Origin: Kaistia sp. 32K | GTDB taxonomy: Bacteria > Pseudomonadota > Alphaproteobacteria > Rhizobiales > Kaistiaceae | Length of the DNA stretch: 64,000 bases | NCBI RefSeq assembly: GCF_016629525.1 | Contig: NZ_AP024269.1 | Coordinates: forward strand, 496,001-560,000 | Direction of reading: 5' to 3' | Part shown: one piece after another, positions 45,306 to 53,316 of the stretch | Layout: every line of letters begins with the position of its first letter | Position numbering within the stretch: the stretch's first letter is position 1 | Position numbers and translations under genes: made by a program | Notes under the pieces: generated by a model | Database searches by the model: none | The model's input: the letters and a program-made list of their open reading frames with translations, nothing else | What the model was told of the DNA's origin: nothing

Positions 45306-46040
45306 TTAGTTGACCCAGCCGCCGTCGATGATGTGCATCTGGCCGGTGGTGTAGGTCGCGGTCGCCAGGTAGATGGCGAGGTCGGCGATCTCTTCCGGCT
45401 GGCCGATGCGGCCGATCGGCTGGCGGGCGATGAAGGCGGCGCGGGCCGCTTCATAGTCGCCCTGGTCGCGCAGGCGCTGCTGCAGCGACGGGCTCTCGAC
45501 CGTGCCGGGGCAGATGCCGTTGCAGCGAATGCCCTTGGTGACGTAGTCGGCGGCGATCGACTTGGTGAGGCCGACGGTCGCTGCCTTGGTCACGGCATAG
45601 GCGAAGCGGTTCGGCACGCCCTTGATCGAGCCGGCGACGGAGCAGATGTTGACGATCGAGCCGTCCTTCTGCGCCAGCATGCCCGGAAGGGCGGCCGAGA
45701 TCGTCCGCCACATCGACTTGACGTTCAAGTCGTAGGCGAGGTCGAGATCGGCTTCGGTCGCCTCTTCCAACGTGCCGGCATGCACGATGCCGGCACAGTT
45801 GAACAGCACGTCGATGGTGCCGATCTCGGCGACGAGCGCCTTGACGTCGTCGTTCGACAGGACGTTGAGCTTGCGGGTGGTGATGTTCTTGACGCCGTCG
45901 AGCTCGGCGAGCTTCGCCTCGTTGACGTCGGTCGCCCAGACGATCGCGCCCTCGGCCGCCGCCTGCTCGGCGATCGCCCGTCCGATACCCTGCGCCGCCG
46001 CCGTGACCAGCGCGACCTTGCCTGCGAGCTTACCGCCCAT
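45306..46040 (-). CDS. SDR oxidoreductase, DHRS6/2-keto-3-deoxy-L-fuconate DH-like
   Basis: A 244-residue classical short-chain dehydrogenase. The NAD site is TAAAQGIGRAIAEQAA near 13-28, where the normally glycine-rich TGxxxGIG begins TAAAQGIG, as in the DHRS6 group. The active site holds NICSVAGS and YAVTK (YxxxK) near 148-152. This group includes 3-hydroxybutyrate dehydrogenases and 2-keto-3-deoxy-L-fuconate dehydrogenases. Neighbouring mutarotase, lactonase and sugar-acid dehydratase genes favour the latter. It follows the dehydratase gene by 54 nt. Confidence 0.8.
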   Translation of the reverse strand: MGGKLAGKVALVTAAAQGIGRAIAEQAAAEGAIVWATDVNEAKLAELDGVKNITTRKLNVLSNDDVKALVAEIGTIDVLFNCAGIVHAGTLEEATEADLDLAYDLNVKSMWRTISAALPGMLAQKDGSIVNICSVAGSIKGVPNRFAYAVTKAATVGLTKSIAADYVTKGIRCNGICPGTVESPSLQQRLRDQGDYEAARAAFIARQPIGRIGQPEEIADLAIYLATATYTTGQMHIIDGGWVN

Positions 46041-46094
46041 GTCGTCAGTCCCTTCCGTTCGCTGCCGGATCCGTCCGCGGATCCGGCCGATCGA

Positions 46095-47204
46095 TCAATT
46101 CCTGGTCAGGAACGCCGAGCCCTCGACCGTCTGACGGCCGATGGCGTCGAAATCCCACGAAATGCCAAGACCCGCCTCGGGGCTCGGAACGGCGTAGCCG
46201 TCGGCGATCGTCATACCCTTTGTCGTCAAGCTATCCAACTGGGGGATGTACTCGACCCAGCGTGCATTCGGCACGGCGGCGCAGAGGGCGACATGCAGTT
46301 CCATCAGGAAGTGCGGGCAGACGACGACGTTGAAGGTTTCGGCCAGGTGCGCGACCTTGAGCCAGGGCGTGATGCCGCCGATGCGGGCGACGTCGACCTG
46401 GACGACCGAGCAGGCGCGGCGCTGCAGGTAGTCGCGGAAATGCAGGCTCGAATAGAGGCTCTCGCCGACGGCGATCGGGATCGAGGTCGATTCGGATAGG
46501 CGGATATGGCCGTCGACGTCGTCGGCGGTCAGCGGCTCCTCGAGCCAGCCGATATCGGCCGCCTCGTAGTGGCGCGCGCGCCGGATCGCCTCGTCGACCG
46601 AGAAGGCCTGGTTGGCGTCGGTGAACAGCTCGAAGCCCGGGCCGACGGCCTCGCGCACGGCCTTGAGGCGGGCGGCGTCCTCGTGGATCGGCCGGCCGAC
46701 CTTCATCTTGGCGCCGCCGAAGCCGTTCTCCTTGGCGCGCAGCGTGTCCTCGACGATCGCCTCGGTCGGCAAATGCAGCCAGCCGCCCTCGGTGGTGTAG
46801 AGGCGGATCTTCTCCTGCGCGCCGCCGGCCAGGATATGCACCGGCAGGTTCGCCTTGCGCGCCTTCAGGTCCCAGAGCGCGGTGTCGATGGCCGCGAGCG
46901 CCAGCGAGGTGATGGCGCCGACCGAGGTCGCATGCGTCATGAACAGGAGGTCGCGCCAGATCTGCTCGATCATGCCGGCCTCGCGGCCGATCAGGGCCGG
47001 CGCCAGCGTCTTCTCGATCAGCGACATGATCGCCGGGCCGCCGGTGCCGATCGTGTAGCTGTAGCCAGTGCCGACGACGCCGTCGGAATCCGTGATGCGG
47101 ATGATCGGCGTCTCCTGGCTGACGAAGGACTGGATCGCATCGACCCGCTTCACCTTCGGCTTCAGGTCGACCATCAGGCCTTCGACACGTACGATTTTCG
47201 CCAT
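46095..47204 (-). CDS. Enolase-superfamily sugar-acid dehydratase (MR/MLE family)
   Basis: A 369-residue mandelate racemase/muconate-lactonizing-type enzyme that removes water from an aldonate to give a 2-keto-3-deoxy acid. The KxK motif is K166/K168 (GAKMKVGR), and the metal ligands fall in FTDANQAF, WLEEPL and AVGESL. The C-terminal half forms the barrel and the N-terminal 130 residues the capping domain. ATG 47204 has GAGGGAGAAA before it. Neighbouring genes suggest L-fuconate or L-rhamnonate as substrate, but an altered specificity is possible. Confidence 0.82.
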   Translation of the reverse strand: MAKIVRVEGLMVDLKPKVKRVDAIQSFVSQETPIIRITDSDGVVGTGYSYTIGTGGPAIMSLIEKTLAPALIGREAGMIEQIWRDLLFMTHATSVGAITSLALAAIDTALWDLKARKANLPVHILAGGAQEKIRLYTTEGGWLHLPTEAIVEDTLRAKENGFGGAKMKVGRPIHEDAARLKAVREAVGPGFELFTDANQAFSVDEAIRRARHYEAADIGWLEEPLTADDVDGHIRLSESTSIPIAVGESLYSSLHFRDYLQRRACSVVQVDVARIGGITPWLKVAHLAETFNVVVCPHFLMELHVALCAAVPNARWVEYIPQLDSLTTKGMTIADGYAVPSPEAGLGISWDFDAIGRQTVEGSAFLTRN

Positions 47205-47226
47205 TTTCTCCCTCGGGGCTCTCTGT

Positions 47227-47613
47227 TTAGACCAGCACGCTCTTCCCCGATGCCTTGTCGAAGACATGCAGGCGGGTGAGGTCGAGATTGAAGGTCATGC
47301 GCCCGCCGGGCTGGGCGGGGCGCGGGTTCAGTATCTTGCCCTGTACTTCCTTGCCGCCGAGCTGGGTGTAAAGCAAGGTCTCGGTGCCGGGCGGCTCCGG
47401 CAGGGTTACCGTGCGCTCGATCGCGGCGATCTCGTTGTCGCCGGTGAGGCCGTAGCCGGCCGGCGAGAACGCCTCGGCGCGGAAGCCGACGGGGATCGCC
47501 TGGCCGGGGAACTGGGTCCGATCGACAGCCTCTTCAGCGGAGGCGGCAGCTGTGGGTGCGCCAAGCGCCGCGCATGAATAAAGAGCGGCCTGAATGCCGC
47601 GCATGGAATTCAT
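47227..47613 (-). pseudogene. Remnant of a sugar ABC ATPase (TOBE domain) fused to a foreign start
   Basis: From about codon 40 to the stop the frame reads as the C-terminal TOBE region of a MalK/UgpC-type ATPase: GFRAEAFSP, TVTLPEPPGTETLLYTQLGG, then RMTFNLDLTRLHVFDKASGKSV. The ATPase core (Walker A, signature, Walker B) is absent. The first 38 codons from ATG 47613 match nothing, yet GGAGGAA lies at ribosome-site distance. This looks like an internal deletion that joined the promoter and start of one gene to the tail of an ATPase gene. It may still be transcribed ahead of the dehydratase gene. Confidence 0.72.
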
Positions 47614-47674
47614 GTGCCTGATTCCTCCCCGTGGACACCCGAACCGCGTCGGCTCAAGGGCGTCACATTCTCCA

Positions 47675-47706
47675 CCATTGAATGGAGCATTCGTATATAA
47701 GCGAAT
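47675..47706. promoter_or_regulatory. Probable IclR operator region
   Basis: CCATT-G-AATGG (47675-47685) is a perfect palindrome. ATTCG-N8-CGAAT (47689-47706), containing CGTATAT, follows it. The CGTATAT core recurs at 48624 before the lactonase gene, next to GAATG half-sites. Both lie in the two gaps flanking the iclR gene, so they are the best candidates for its binding sites. Confidence 0.5.
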
Positions 47707-47771
47707 TTGACTGGCGCGAGTCAATGTCTAACTTGTCATCGCCCGGAGACAGGGCCGGGGGGAGTCGCTCA

Positions 47772-48554
47772 ATGACGGAAGACGCAAATGACCGCTATCG
47801 GGCGCCCGCGCTCGACAAGGGGCTGGACATATTGGAGCTGCTCGCGGCGACCGACGAGAGCATGACGCAGGCGGAAATCGCCAAGGCGCTCAACCGCTCG
47901 CCGAACGAAATCTACCGCATGCTCGATCGCCTGGTGCGGCGCAGCTACGTCGCCCGCGTGCATGGCGACCGCTATGAACTGACGCTGCGGCTGTTCGCGC
48001 TGGCGCATCAGCACGCGCCCGTGCGCCGGCTCGTCAGCCAGGCGCTGCCGGTGATGCGGCAGTTCTCGCGCGATTCCGAACAGGCCTGCCATCTCGCCGT
48101 CTACGACCGCGGCCGGATCGTCGTCGTCGCCCAGATGGATGCGCCAAGCTATTGGAGTTATTCAATTCGCGTCGGCGCGCGGGTCAGTCTCTACAACACG
48201 GGCTCGGGCCATGTGCTGCTCGCCTTCGCCTCGCCGGAAGAGCGCGTGATGATGGAGGCCGAGCGCGAGGAGCAGGACGAGGATAAGCTGCGTCCGGATA
48301 ATCTCGATGAGCGGCTGACCCAGATCCGCCGCCGCGGCTATGAATCGACGCCGAGCGCCCAGTCGCAGTCGGTCTACAATCTGTCGGTCCCGGTGCTGGG
48401 CGCCAACGACACCGCGCTCGCCGCGCTGACCTGCCCCTTCCTGCCGCGCATCGACCGCCCCAACGTCCCCGACCTGCAGGAGGCGCTGGCGATCCTGATC
48501 GCCGCCAGCCAGGAGCTCTCGCATGTCGTCGGGCGCGGCGGCGCGGAGGACTGA
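47772..48554 (+). CDS. IclR-family transcriptional regulator
   Basis: A 260-residue regulator. The N-terminal winged helix (KGLDILELLAATDESMTQAEIAKALNRSPNEIYRMLDRLVRRSYV, about 17-61) precedes a GAF-like effector domain with the family C-terminal features. It sits between the minus-strand sugar-acid genes and the plus-strand lactonase gene, so it probably senses a sugar or sugar acid and controls both arms. ATG 47772 has GGGAG upstream; starts at 47682 and 47724 are longer and lie in the operator area. Confidence 0.85.
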   Translation: MTEDANDRYRAPALDKGLDILELLAATDESMTQAEIAKALNRSPNEIYRMLDRLVRRSYVARVHGDRYELTLRLFALAHQHAPVRRLVSQALPVMRQFSRDSEQACHLAVYDRGRIVVVAQMDAPSYWSYSIRVGARVSLYNTGSGHVLLAFASPEERVMMEAEREEQDEDKLRPDNLDERLTQIRRRGYESTPSAQSQSVYNLSVPVLGANDTALAALTCPFLPRIDRPNVPDLQEALAILIAASQELSHVVGRGGAED

Positions 48555-48675
48555 GCGTCGCGCCGGCGGCGACCGGAGGCGTGCCCGCCCTTGCCAGCTG
48601 TCGGCTACTGTGAATGATACCCCCGTATATGAATGAGTTTCGGCCGTGCAACCCGGCCTGAGGGAGAGAGACGTC

Positions 48676-49506
48676 ATGCGGATGATCGATACCCACCTGC
48701 ACCTGGTCTACCAGGAGCGGTTTTCCTACCCCTGGCTCGCGGATGCGCCGGCGCTCAACCGCAACTTCACCCTCGACGACTACCTGCCGCAGGCGAAGGC
48801 CGCCGGCATCACCGACATGATCCACATGGAGGTCGACGTCGCCGAGAAGGACATCGAGGCGGAGACGGCCTTTGTCACCGGCCTCGGTCACGGCATCCTC
48901 GGCGCCATCGCCGCCTGCCGGCCGGAGAGCGCTGATTTCGCGGCCCAGCTTGAGCGCCTCGCCGCCAACCCGAAGGTCAAGGGACTGCGCCGCATCCTGC
49001 ATCAGTCGCCGGACGAGCTCGGCCAGCGGCCGATCTTCGCCGAGAACATCAAGCGGCTCGCGGCGCACAAACTGACCTATGATTTCTGCGTGCTGCCGCA
49101 CCAGATCCCGATCGCCATCGCGATCGCCAAGGCGGCGCCGGACGTCCAGTTCGTCATCGACCATTGCGGCGTGCCCAACATCAAGGACAAGGCGTTCGAG
49201 CCCTGGCGCGCCAACATGACGGCGATCGCCGAGGTGCCGAACGTCGTCGCCAAGATCTCCGGCGTCATCGCCTATGGCGATCCCGTCAACTGGACGGTCG
49301 ACGACCTCCGCCCCTTCGTCGAGCACACGATCGGCGCCTTCGGCTGGGACCGCGTCGTCTGGGGTTCGGACTGGCCGGTCTGCACGCTGACGGCCGACCT
49401 CGGCCGCTGGGTCGCGGCGACGCACGAGATCATCCGGGGCGCCAGCGACGACGAGAAGGCGAAGCTGCTGCACCGCAACGCCGAGCGTGTCTATCGGCTG
49501 GACTAG
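48676..49506 (+). CDS. Amidohydrolase-family sugar lactonase (COG3618 type)
   Basis: A 276-residue TIM-barrel hydrolase of the family that includes L-fucono-1,5-lactonase and L-rhamnono-lactonase. The N-terminal metal motif is DTHLHL near residue 5, DHCGVPN near 163 and the aspartate in WGSDWPV near 234. It would open the aldonolactone formed by the sugar dehydrogenase. ATG 48676 follows GGGAGAGAG. It is the first gene after iclR in the plus arm; a long inverted repeat separates it from the mutarotase gene. Confidence 0.83.
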   Translation: MRMIDTHLHLVYQERFSYPWLADAPALNRNFTLDDYLPQAKAAGITDMIHMEVDVAEKDIEAETAFVTGLGHGILGAIAACRPESADFAAQLERLAANPKVKGLRRILHQSPDELGQRPIFAENIKRLAAHKLTYDFCVLPHQIPIAIAIAKAAPDVQFVIDHCGVPNIKDKAFEPWRANMTAIAEVPNVVAKISGVIAYGDPVNWTVDDLRPFVEHTIGAFGWDRVVWGSDWPVCTLTADLGRWVAATHEIIRGASDDEKAKLLHRNAERVYRLD

Positions 49507-49525
49507 TCGCTTTCAGGCCTTGTGT

Positions 49526-49648
49526 GTGCTTCGAGACGGCCCTGCGGGCCTCCTCAGCATGTTGAGTTTGGGGGAGACCTTCTCCGGTAGGTTAGGCCTT
49601 GTTCCCCAACATGCTGAGGAGCCCGCGTGAGCGGGCGTCTCGAAGCAC
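49526..49648. repeat. Two inverted family B half-elements forming a long hairpin
   Basis: GTGCTTCGAGACG (49526-49538) and TCCTCAGCATGTTG (49551-49564) pair with CAACATGCTGAGGA (49607-49620) and CGTCTCGAAGCAC (49636-49648). That is 27 perfect base pairs around a bulge with small internal stems. Unlike the other copies, it lies inside a probable operon. Confidence 0.88.
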
Positions 49649-49686
49649 GCACGACCAAACGATCCAAACTGAACGGGAGGAACGCC

Positions 49687-50016
49687 ATGCAGCGCATGGG
49701 ATCTGTCATCGGGCTGAAGCCGGCCGACATCGCCGAATACAAGCGCCTGCACGCGGCCGTCTGGCCGGGCGTGCTGGCCAAGATCGCCGACTGCAACATC
49801 AGGAACTACTCGATCTTCCTGAAGGAGCCGGAAAACCTGCTCTTCGCCTATTTCGAGTATCACGGCACCGATTTCGCCGCTGACAGCGCCAAGATGGCCG
49901 AGGACAAGACCACGCAGGAATGGTGGGCCATCTGCGGCCCGATGCAGCAGCCGCTGGAAAGCCGCAAGGAAGGCGAATGGTGGGCGGAGATGGAAGAGGT
50001 TTTCCATACCGACTGA
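49687..50016 (+). CDS. L-rhamnose/L-fucose mutarotase (RhaM/DUF718 family)
   Basis: A 109-residue ferredoxin-like-fold enzyme that interconverts sugar anomers before oxidation. The conserved features are the N-terminal RMGSVIGLKPADIAEYKRLHAAVWPGVL, with the catalytic histidine near 24, and the C-terminal EWWAICGPMQQPL and WWAEMEEVFH. ATG 49687 follows GGGAGGAACGCC. It lies between the lactonase and Gfo/Idh genes, the expected first step of the pathway. Whether it acts on fucose, rhamnose or another deoxy sugar is not decided. Confidence 0.84.
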   Translation: MQRMGSVIGLKPADIAEYKRLHAAVWPGVLAKIADCNIRNYSIFLKEPENLLFAYFEYHGTDFAADSAKMAEDKTTQEWWAICGPMQQPLESRKEGEWWAEMEEVFHTD

Positions 50017-50033
50017 GGGCTCGCCTCGATTTG

Positions 50034-50061
50034 TCCTCTCTCCCGCGAACGGGAGAGGGGG
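50034..50061. repeat. Single CTCTCCCGC hairpin (family C half unit)
   Basis: CCTCTCTCCCGCGAACGGGAGAGGGG folds into a hairpin between the mutarotase and Gfo/Idh genes. It matches one half of the longer family C elements at 26477 and 61260. Confidence 0.75.
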
Positions 50062-50094
50062 CAACCCTTCCCGCCGCCCGGAAATGAGATTGCC

Positions 50095-51174
50095 ATGATG
50101 TCCTTCGACCCCGCGACGCTCGCCCAGAGCTGGCCGCAGCCGACCGCGCCGCGCCCGATCGTCATCATCGGCGCCGGCGGCATCGTCAATGACGCCCATC
50201 TGCCGGCCTATGCGCTGTCGGGCTTTCCGGTCGCCGGCATCTTCGATCGCGACGTCGGCCGCGCCAAGGCGCTGGCCGAACAATGGAGCGTGCCGTTCTT
50301 CCGCACGATGGACCAGGCGGTCGCCGTGCGCGACGGCGTGTTCGACCTCGCGACGCCGCCCGCAGCCCATCTCGAAATCCTGCGCCGCCTGCCCAAGGGC
50401 GCCACCGTGCTGATCCAGAAGCCGATGGGGCGCGACCTCGACGAGGCGACGGCGATCCTGAAGCTCTGTCGCGAGCGCCAGTTCACGGCGGCCGTCAATT
50501 TCCAGCTGCGCTTCTCGCCGATGATGCTGGCGGTCCGCGACGCCTTGCAGAAGGGCCTGCTCGGCAGGCTGATCGACGTCGAGATGCATCTGAACCTCGT
50601 CACGCCCTGGCACCTGTTCCCGTTCCTGAAGGGGATGTCGCGGGTCGAGATCGCGGTGCATTCGATCCACTATCTCGACCTGATCCGTGGCCTTCTCGGC
50701 AATCCGACCGGCATTCACGCGCGCACCCTCGGCCATCCCGGCAACGAGCTGGCGCAGACGCGCACCTCGGCGCTGCTCGATTTCGGGCGGGATGTCCGCT
50801 GCACGCTGTCGATCAACCACGACCATGATTTCGGCCGGAAATTCCAGGACGCGACCTTCCGCTTCGAGGGTGACCAGGGCGCGGCCTCGGTCAAGCTCGG
50901 CCTGCTCCTGAACTATCCGGCCGGCGAACCGGACGAGCTCTGGATCACGGCTTCGCGGGGCGCGGATGCCGCGTGGCAGCAGGTTCCGCTCATTGGCGGC
51001 TGGTTCCCGCATGCCTTTATCGGGGTGATGTCGAACCTGCAGCGCACCGCCGCCGGCGAGGACGACGCGCTCGTCACCTCGGTCGAGGATGCCTGGCACA
51101 CCATGGCGCTGGTCGAGGCGGCCTTCCGGTCGGCCGCAGCGCCGGCGACCCCGGTGCCGCAACAGCCGGACTAG
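50095..51174 (+). CDS. Gfo/Idh/MocA-family sugar dehydrogenase
   Basis: A 359-residue NAD(P)-dependent oxidoreductase. The Rossmann motif VIIGAGGIVNDAHLPAY is near 22-38, the conserved EKP position reads IQKPMG near 106, and the substrate domain carries AVHSIHYLDLIRGLLG with the catalytic-type histidine. In this setting the likely reaction is oxidation of the free sugar to the aldonolactone. It is 78 nt downstream of the mutarotase gene. ATG 50095 and ATG 50098 are equally good. Confidence 0.8.
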   Translation: MMSFDPATLAQSWPQPTAPRPIVIIGAGGIVNDAHLPAYALSGFPVAGIFDRDVGRAKALAEQWSVPFFRTMDQAVAVRDGVFDLATPPAAHLEILRRLPKGATVLIQKPMGRDLDEATAILKLCRERQFTAAVNFQLRFSPMMLAVRDALQKGLLGRLIDVEMHLNLVTPWHLFPFLKGMSRVEIAVHSIHYLDLIRGLLGNPTGIHARTLGHPGNELAQTRTSALLDFGRDVRCTLSINHDHDFGRKFQDATFRFEGDQGAASVKLGLLLNYPAGEPDELWITASRGADAAWQQVPLIGGWFPHAFIGVMSNLQRTAAGEDDALVTSVEDAWHTMALVEAAFRSAAAPATPVPQQPD

Positions 51175-51219
51175 AGGCTTCTCGATTCAATCAAAATACA
51201 TCAATCCATCGCATTTCGC

Positions 51220-51279
51220 TGCAAACAATTTGCACATGAGCGAATGATTGATCTATGAATGGCTCAGGGAGGAAGAGCC
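51220..51279 (+). promoter_or_regulatory. Promoter and palindrome of the MaoC-CaiB operon
   Basis: TGCAAA-CAA-TTTGCA (51220-51234) is a perfect 6-bp inverted repeat. It sits inside a larger CATTTCGCT/AGCGAATG inverted pair. TTGCAC (51230) and TATGAA (51254) are plausible -35 and -10 boxes, so a repressor at the palindrome would block the promoter. The AGCGAATG half resembles the IclR-region sites. Confidence 0.5.
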
Positions 51280-51837
51280 ATGACCGAGCCATTCGCGCCG
51301 ACCGTGGGCGTCGCGTCGACCCATCCAAAGGACATGCCGAAAGAGCATTCCGACCTGCCGGTCTGGAACGCCGAAAACTGGCTGTATGAGGATTGGCCCG
51401 TCGGCCAGAAGATCCGCTCGCTCCGCCGCACCCTCGGCGAGGGTGAATCCCATCTCTTCAACACGCTCGTCACCGACATCCATCCCTATGTGCAGGACAA
51501 GATGTTCGCGGAGACGGAAGGCGTGTTCGGCCGCCGCCTCGTCGCCGGCGCCTTCGTCTTCTCGGCCGGCCTCGGCCTCGTCGCGACCAACTGCGTCAAC
51601 GCCTTTTCCTACGGCTATGACAAGCTGCGCTTCATCAAGCCGGTCTTCATCGGCGACACGATCTACACGATCCGGACCAATCTCGATAAGCGACCGAAAT
51701 ACAAGGAAATGGGCCTGATCCGCGCTTCCTACGAAGTGTACAAGGGCGAGGGCGAGCTGGTGCTCTATTGCGAGCATCTGCAGACGGTCCGATACCGCGA
51801 CGCCGGCGCTTTCGCCGATCAGGTCGAGAAGAAATAG
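51280..51837 (+). CDS. MaoC-like dehydratase/hydratase, copy 2
   Basis: A 185-residue MaoC-family protein. The hot-dog core spans about 30-180, with [16 protein letters not shown] at the start, a [19 protein letters not shown] helix and [21 protein letters not shown] as the conserved strand shared with the first MaoC copy. A 30-residue N-terminal lead is not found in copy 1. The central acid/base residues differ from copy 1: no DFFPHH motif is visible here, so it may be a thioesterase-like or non-hydratase variant. ATG 51280 follows GGGAGGAAGAG. The CaiB gene begins 18 nt later. Confidence 0.78.
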   Translation: MTEPFAPTVGVASTHPKDMPKEHSDLPVWNAENWLYEDWPVGQKIRSLRRTLGEGESHLFNTLVTDIHPYVQDKMFAETEGVFGRRLVAGAFVFSAGLGLVATNCVNAFSYGYDKLRFIKPVFIGDTIYTIRTNLDKRPKYKEMGLIRASYEVYKGEGELVLYCEHLQTVRYRDAGAFADQVEKK

Positions 51838-51855
51838 GCGAAGAATAGGCCAACA

Positions 51856-53010
51856 ATGTCCCAGTCCGATCTGCCGCTCGACGGCCTGCTCGTCGTCGAT
51901 CTGAGCCAGTTCCTGTCCGGCCCCTATTGCGCGCTGCGGCTGCGCGATCTCGGCGCCCGCGTCATCAAGATCGAGCGGCCGGACGGCGGCGATCTCTGCC
52001 GTCGCCTCTATCTGACCGATACCGAGATCGGCGGGGATTCGACGCTCTTCCATGCGATCAACCGCAACAAGGAGAGCTTCGCCGTCGACATGAAGAACCC
52101 GGTCGAGCTCGAGAGCCTGAAGATGCTGCTCGCCAAGGCCGACGTCGTGATGCAGAACTTCCGCCCCGGCGTGATCGACCGTCTCGGCCTCGGCTACGAG
52201 GCGGTGAAGGCGATCAATCCGGACGTCGTCTATGGCTCGATCACCGGCTATGGCGACGAGGGGCCGTGGGTGACGCGACCGGGCCAGGACCTGCTGGCGC
52301 AGGCGCGCTCCGGCGTCACCTGGCTGAACGGCGACGAAGGGCAGGGGCCGGTGCCGTTCGGCCTCGCCATCGCCGACATGCTGGCGGGCGCGGCGCTCTG
52401 CCAGGGCCTCCTCGCGGCGCTGGTGAAGCGTGGCATCTCGGGGCGAGGCTCGCATGTCGAGACCAGCCTGATCGAGGCGCTGATCGACTTTCAGTTCGAG
52501 GTGCTGACGACGCATCTGAACGATGGCGGCCGCAAGCCGACGCGCTCAAACTTCCGCAGCGCCCACGCCTATCTCTCCGCGCCCTACGGCATCTATCCGA
52601 CGAAGGACGGCTTCCTCGCCGTCGCCATGATGCCGGTGCCGAAGCTCGGCGAGCTGCTCGGCATGCCGGAGCTCGAGCCCTATCGCGAGGCGCCGAGCTG
52701 GTTTTCCGAGCGCGACGCCATCAAGCGCCTGATCGCCGCGAAGCTCGCCACGCAGACGACGGACCACTGGCTGTCGATCCTGGAGCCGGCCGACGTCTGG
52801 TGCGCCAAGGTGCTGGAATGGCCGGAGCTCCTGAAGAGCGAGGGCTTTACCGCGCTCGACATGCTGCAGACGGTCGAGCGGGCCGACAACGTCCGCGTTG
52901 TCACCACGCGCTCGCCGATCCGCGTCGACGGCAAGCGCCCGGTCAGCGCGGTCGCAGCCCCTCGCATCGGTGAACACACCGACGCGATCCGGGCCGAATT
53001 CGGGCTTTGA
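51856..53010 (+). CDS. Family III CoA transferase (CaiB/BaiF)
   Basis: A 384-residue CoA transferase that moves CoA between carboxylic acids. It has the LLVVDLSQFLSGPYCALRLRDLGARVIKIERPDGGD start, a conserved aspartate in the family position (SYGD-like region near 170, here GLAIADMLAGA), and VYGSITGYGDEGPW. The acyl acceptor is unknown. It lies in an operon with the MaoC gene, which points to activation and hydration of an organic acid. Confidence 0.85.
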   Translation: MSQSDLPLDGLLVVDLSQFLSGPYCALRLRDLGARVIKIERPDGGDLCRRLYLTDTEIGGDSTLFHAINRNKESFAVDMKNPVELESLKMLLAKADVVMQNFRPGVIDRLGLGYEAVKAINPDVVYGSITGYGDEGPWVTRPGQDLLAQARSGVTWLNGDEGQGPVPFGLAIADMLAGAALCQGLLAALVKRGISGRGSHVETSLIEALIDFQFEVLTTHLNDGGRKPTRSNFRSAHAYLSAPYGIYPTKDGFLAVAMMPVPKLGELLGMPELEPYREAPSWFSERDAIKRLIAAKLATQTTDHWLSILEPADVWCAKVLEWPELLKSEGFTALDMLQTVERADNVRVVTTRSPIRVDGKRPVSAVAAPRIGEHTDAIRAEFGL

Positions 53011-53081
53011 GAGAAGCTTGAGGAGGCTGGCCTCTTCACCCCTCCCGCAGGAAGATCTTTGCGCATCCGTCCTGCGGGGTT

Positions 53082-53218
53082 CGATTTCCATCATCCTGAG
53101 GTGCCCGAGCGCAGCTCGGGCCTCGAAGGACGCACGGTCTCGGGGCCACCGATCGATGGCACAGCCGCCCTGCGTGCTTCGAGACGGCCCTTCGGGCCCC
53201 TCAGCATGATGAGGGCGG
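53082..53218. repeat. Dispersed palindromic repeat, family B
   Basis: The same architecture as the 35835 copy: CGATTTCCATCATCCTGAGG, CCCGAGCGCAGCTCGGG hairpin, CGAAGGACGCACGGTC, variable middle, CTGCGTGCTTCGAGACGGCCC, TCAGCATGATGAGG. It separates the CaiB gene from the binding-protein gene, so the latter may have its own promoter in 53219-53316. Confidence 0.83.
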
Positions 53219-53316
53219 TGTTCTGCAGAGGCCTCCTCAGGAAGAGGGGAGGCGACCCGTATTCATTGTCATTCAGGATGCCGCCCGACGCGGATCCTGT
53301 CCGAGGGGGAGAGATC

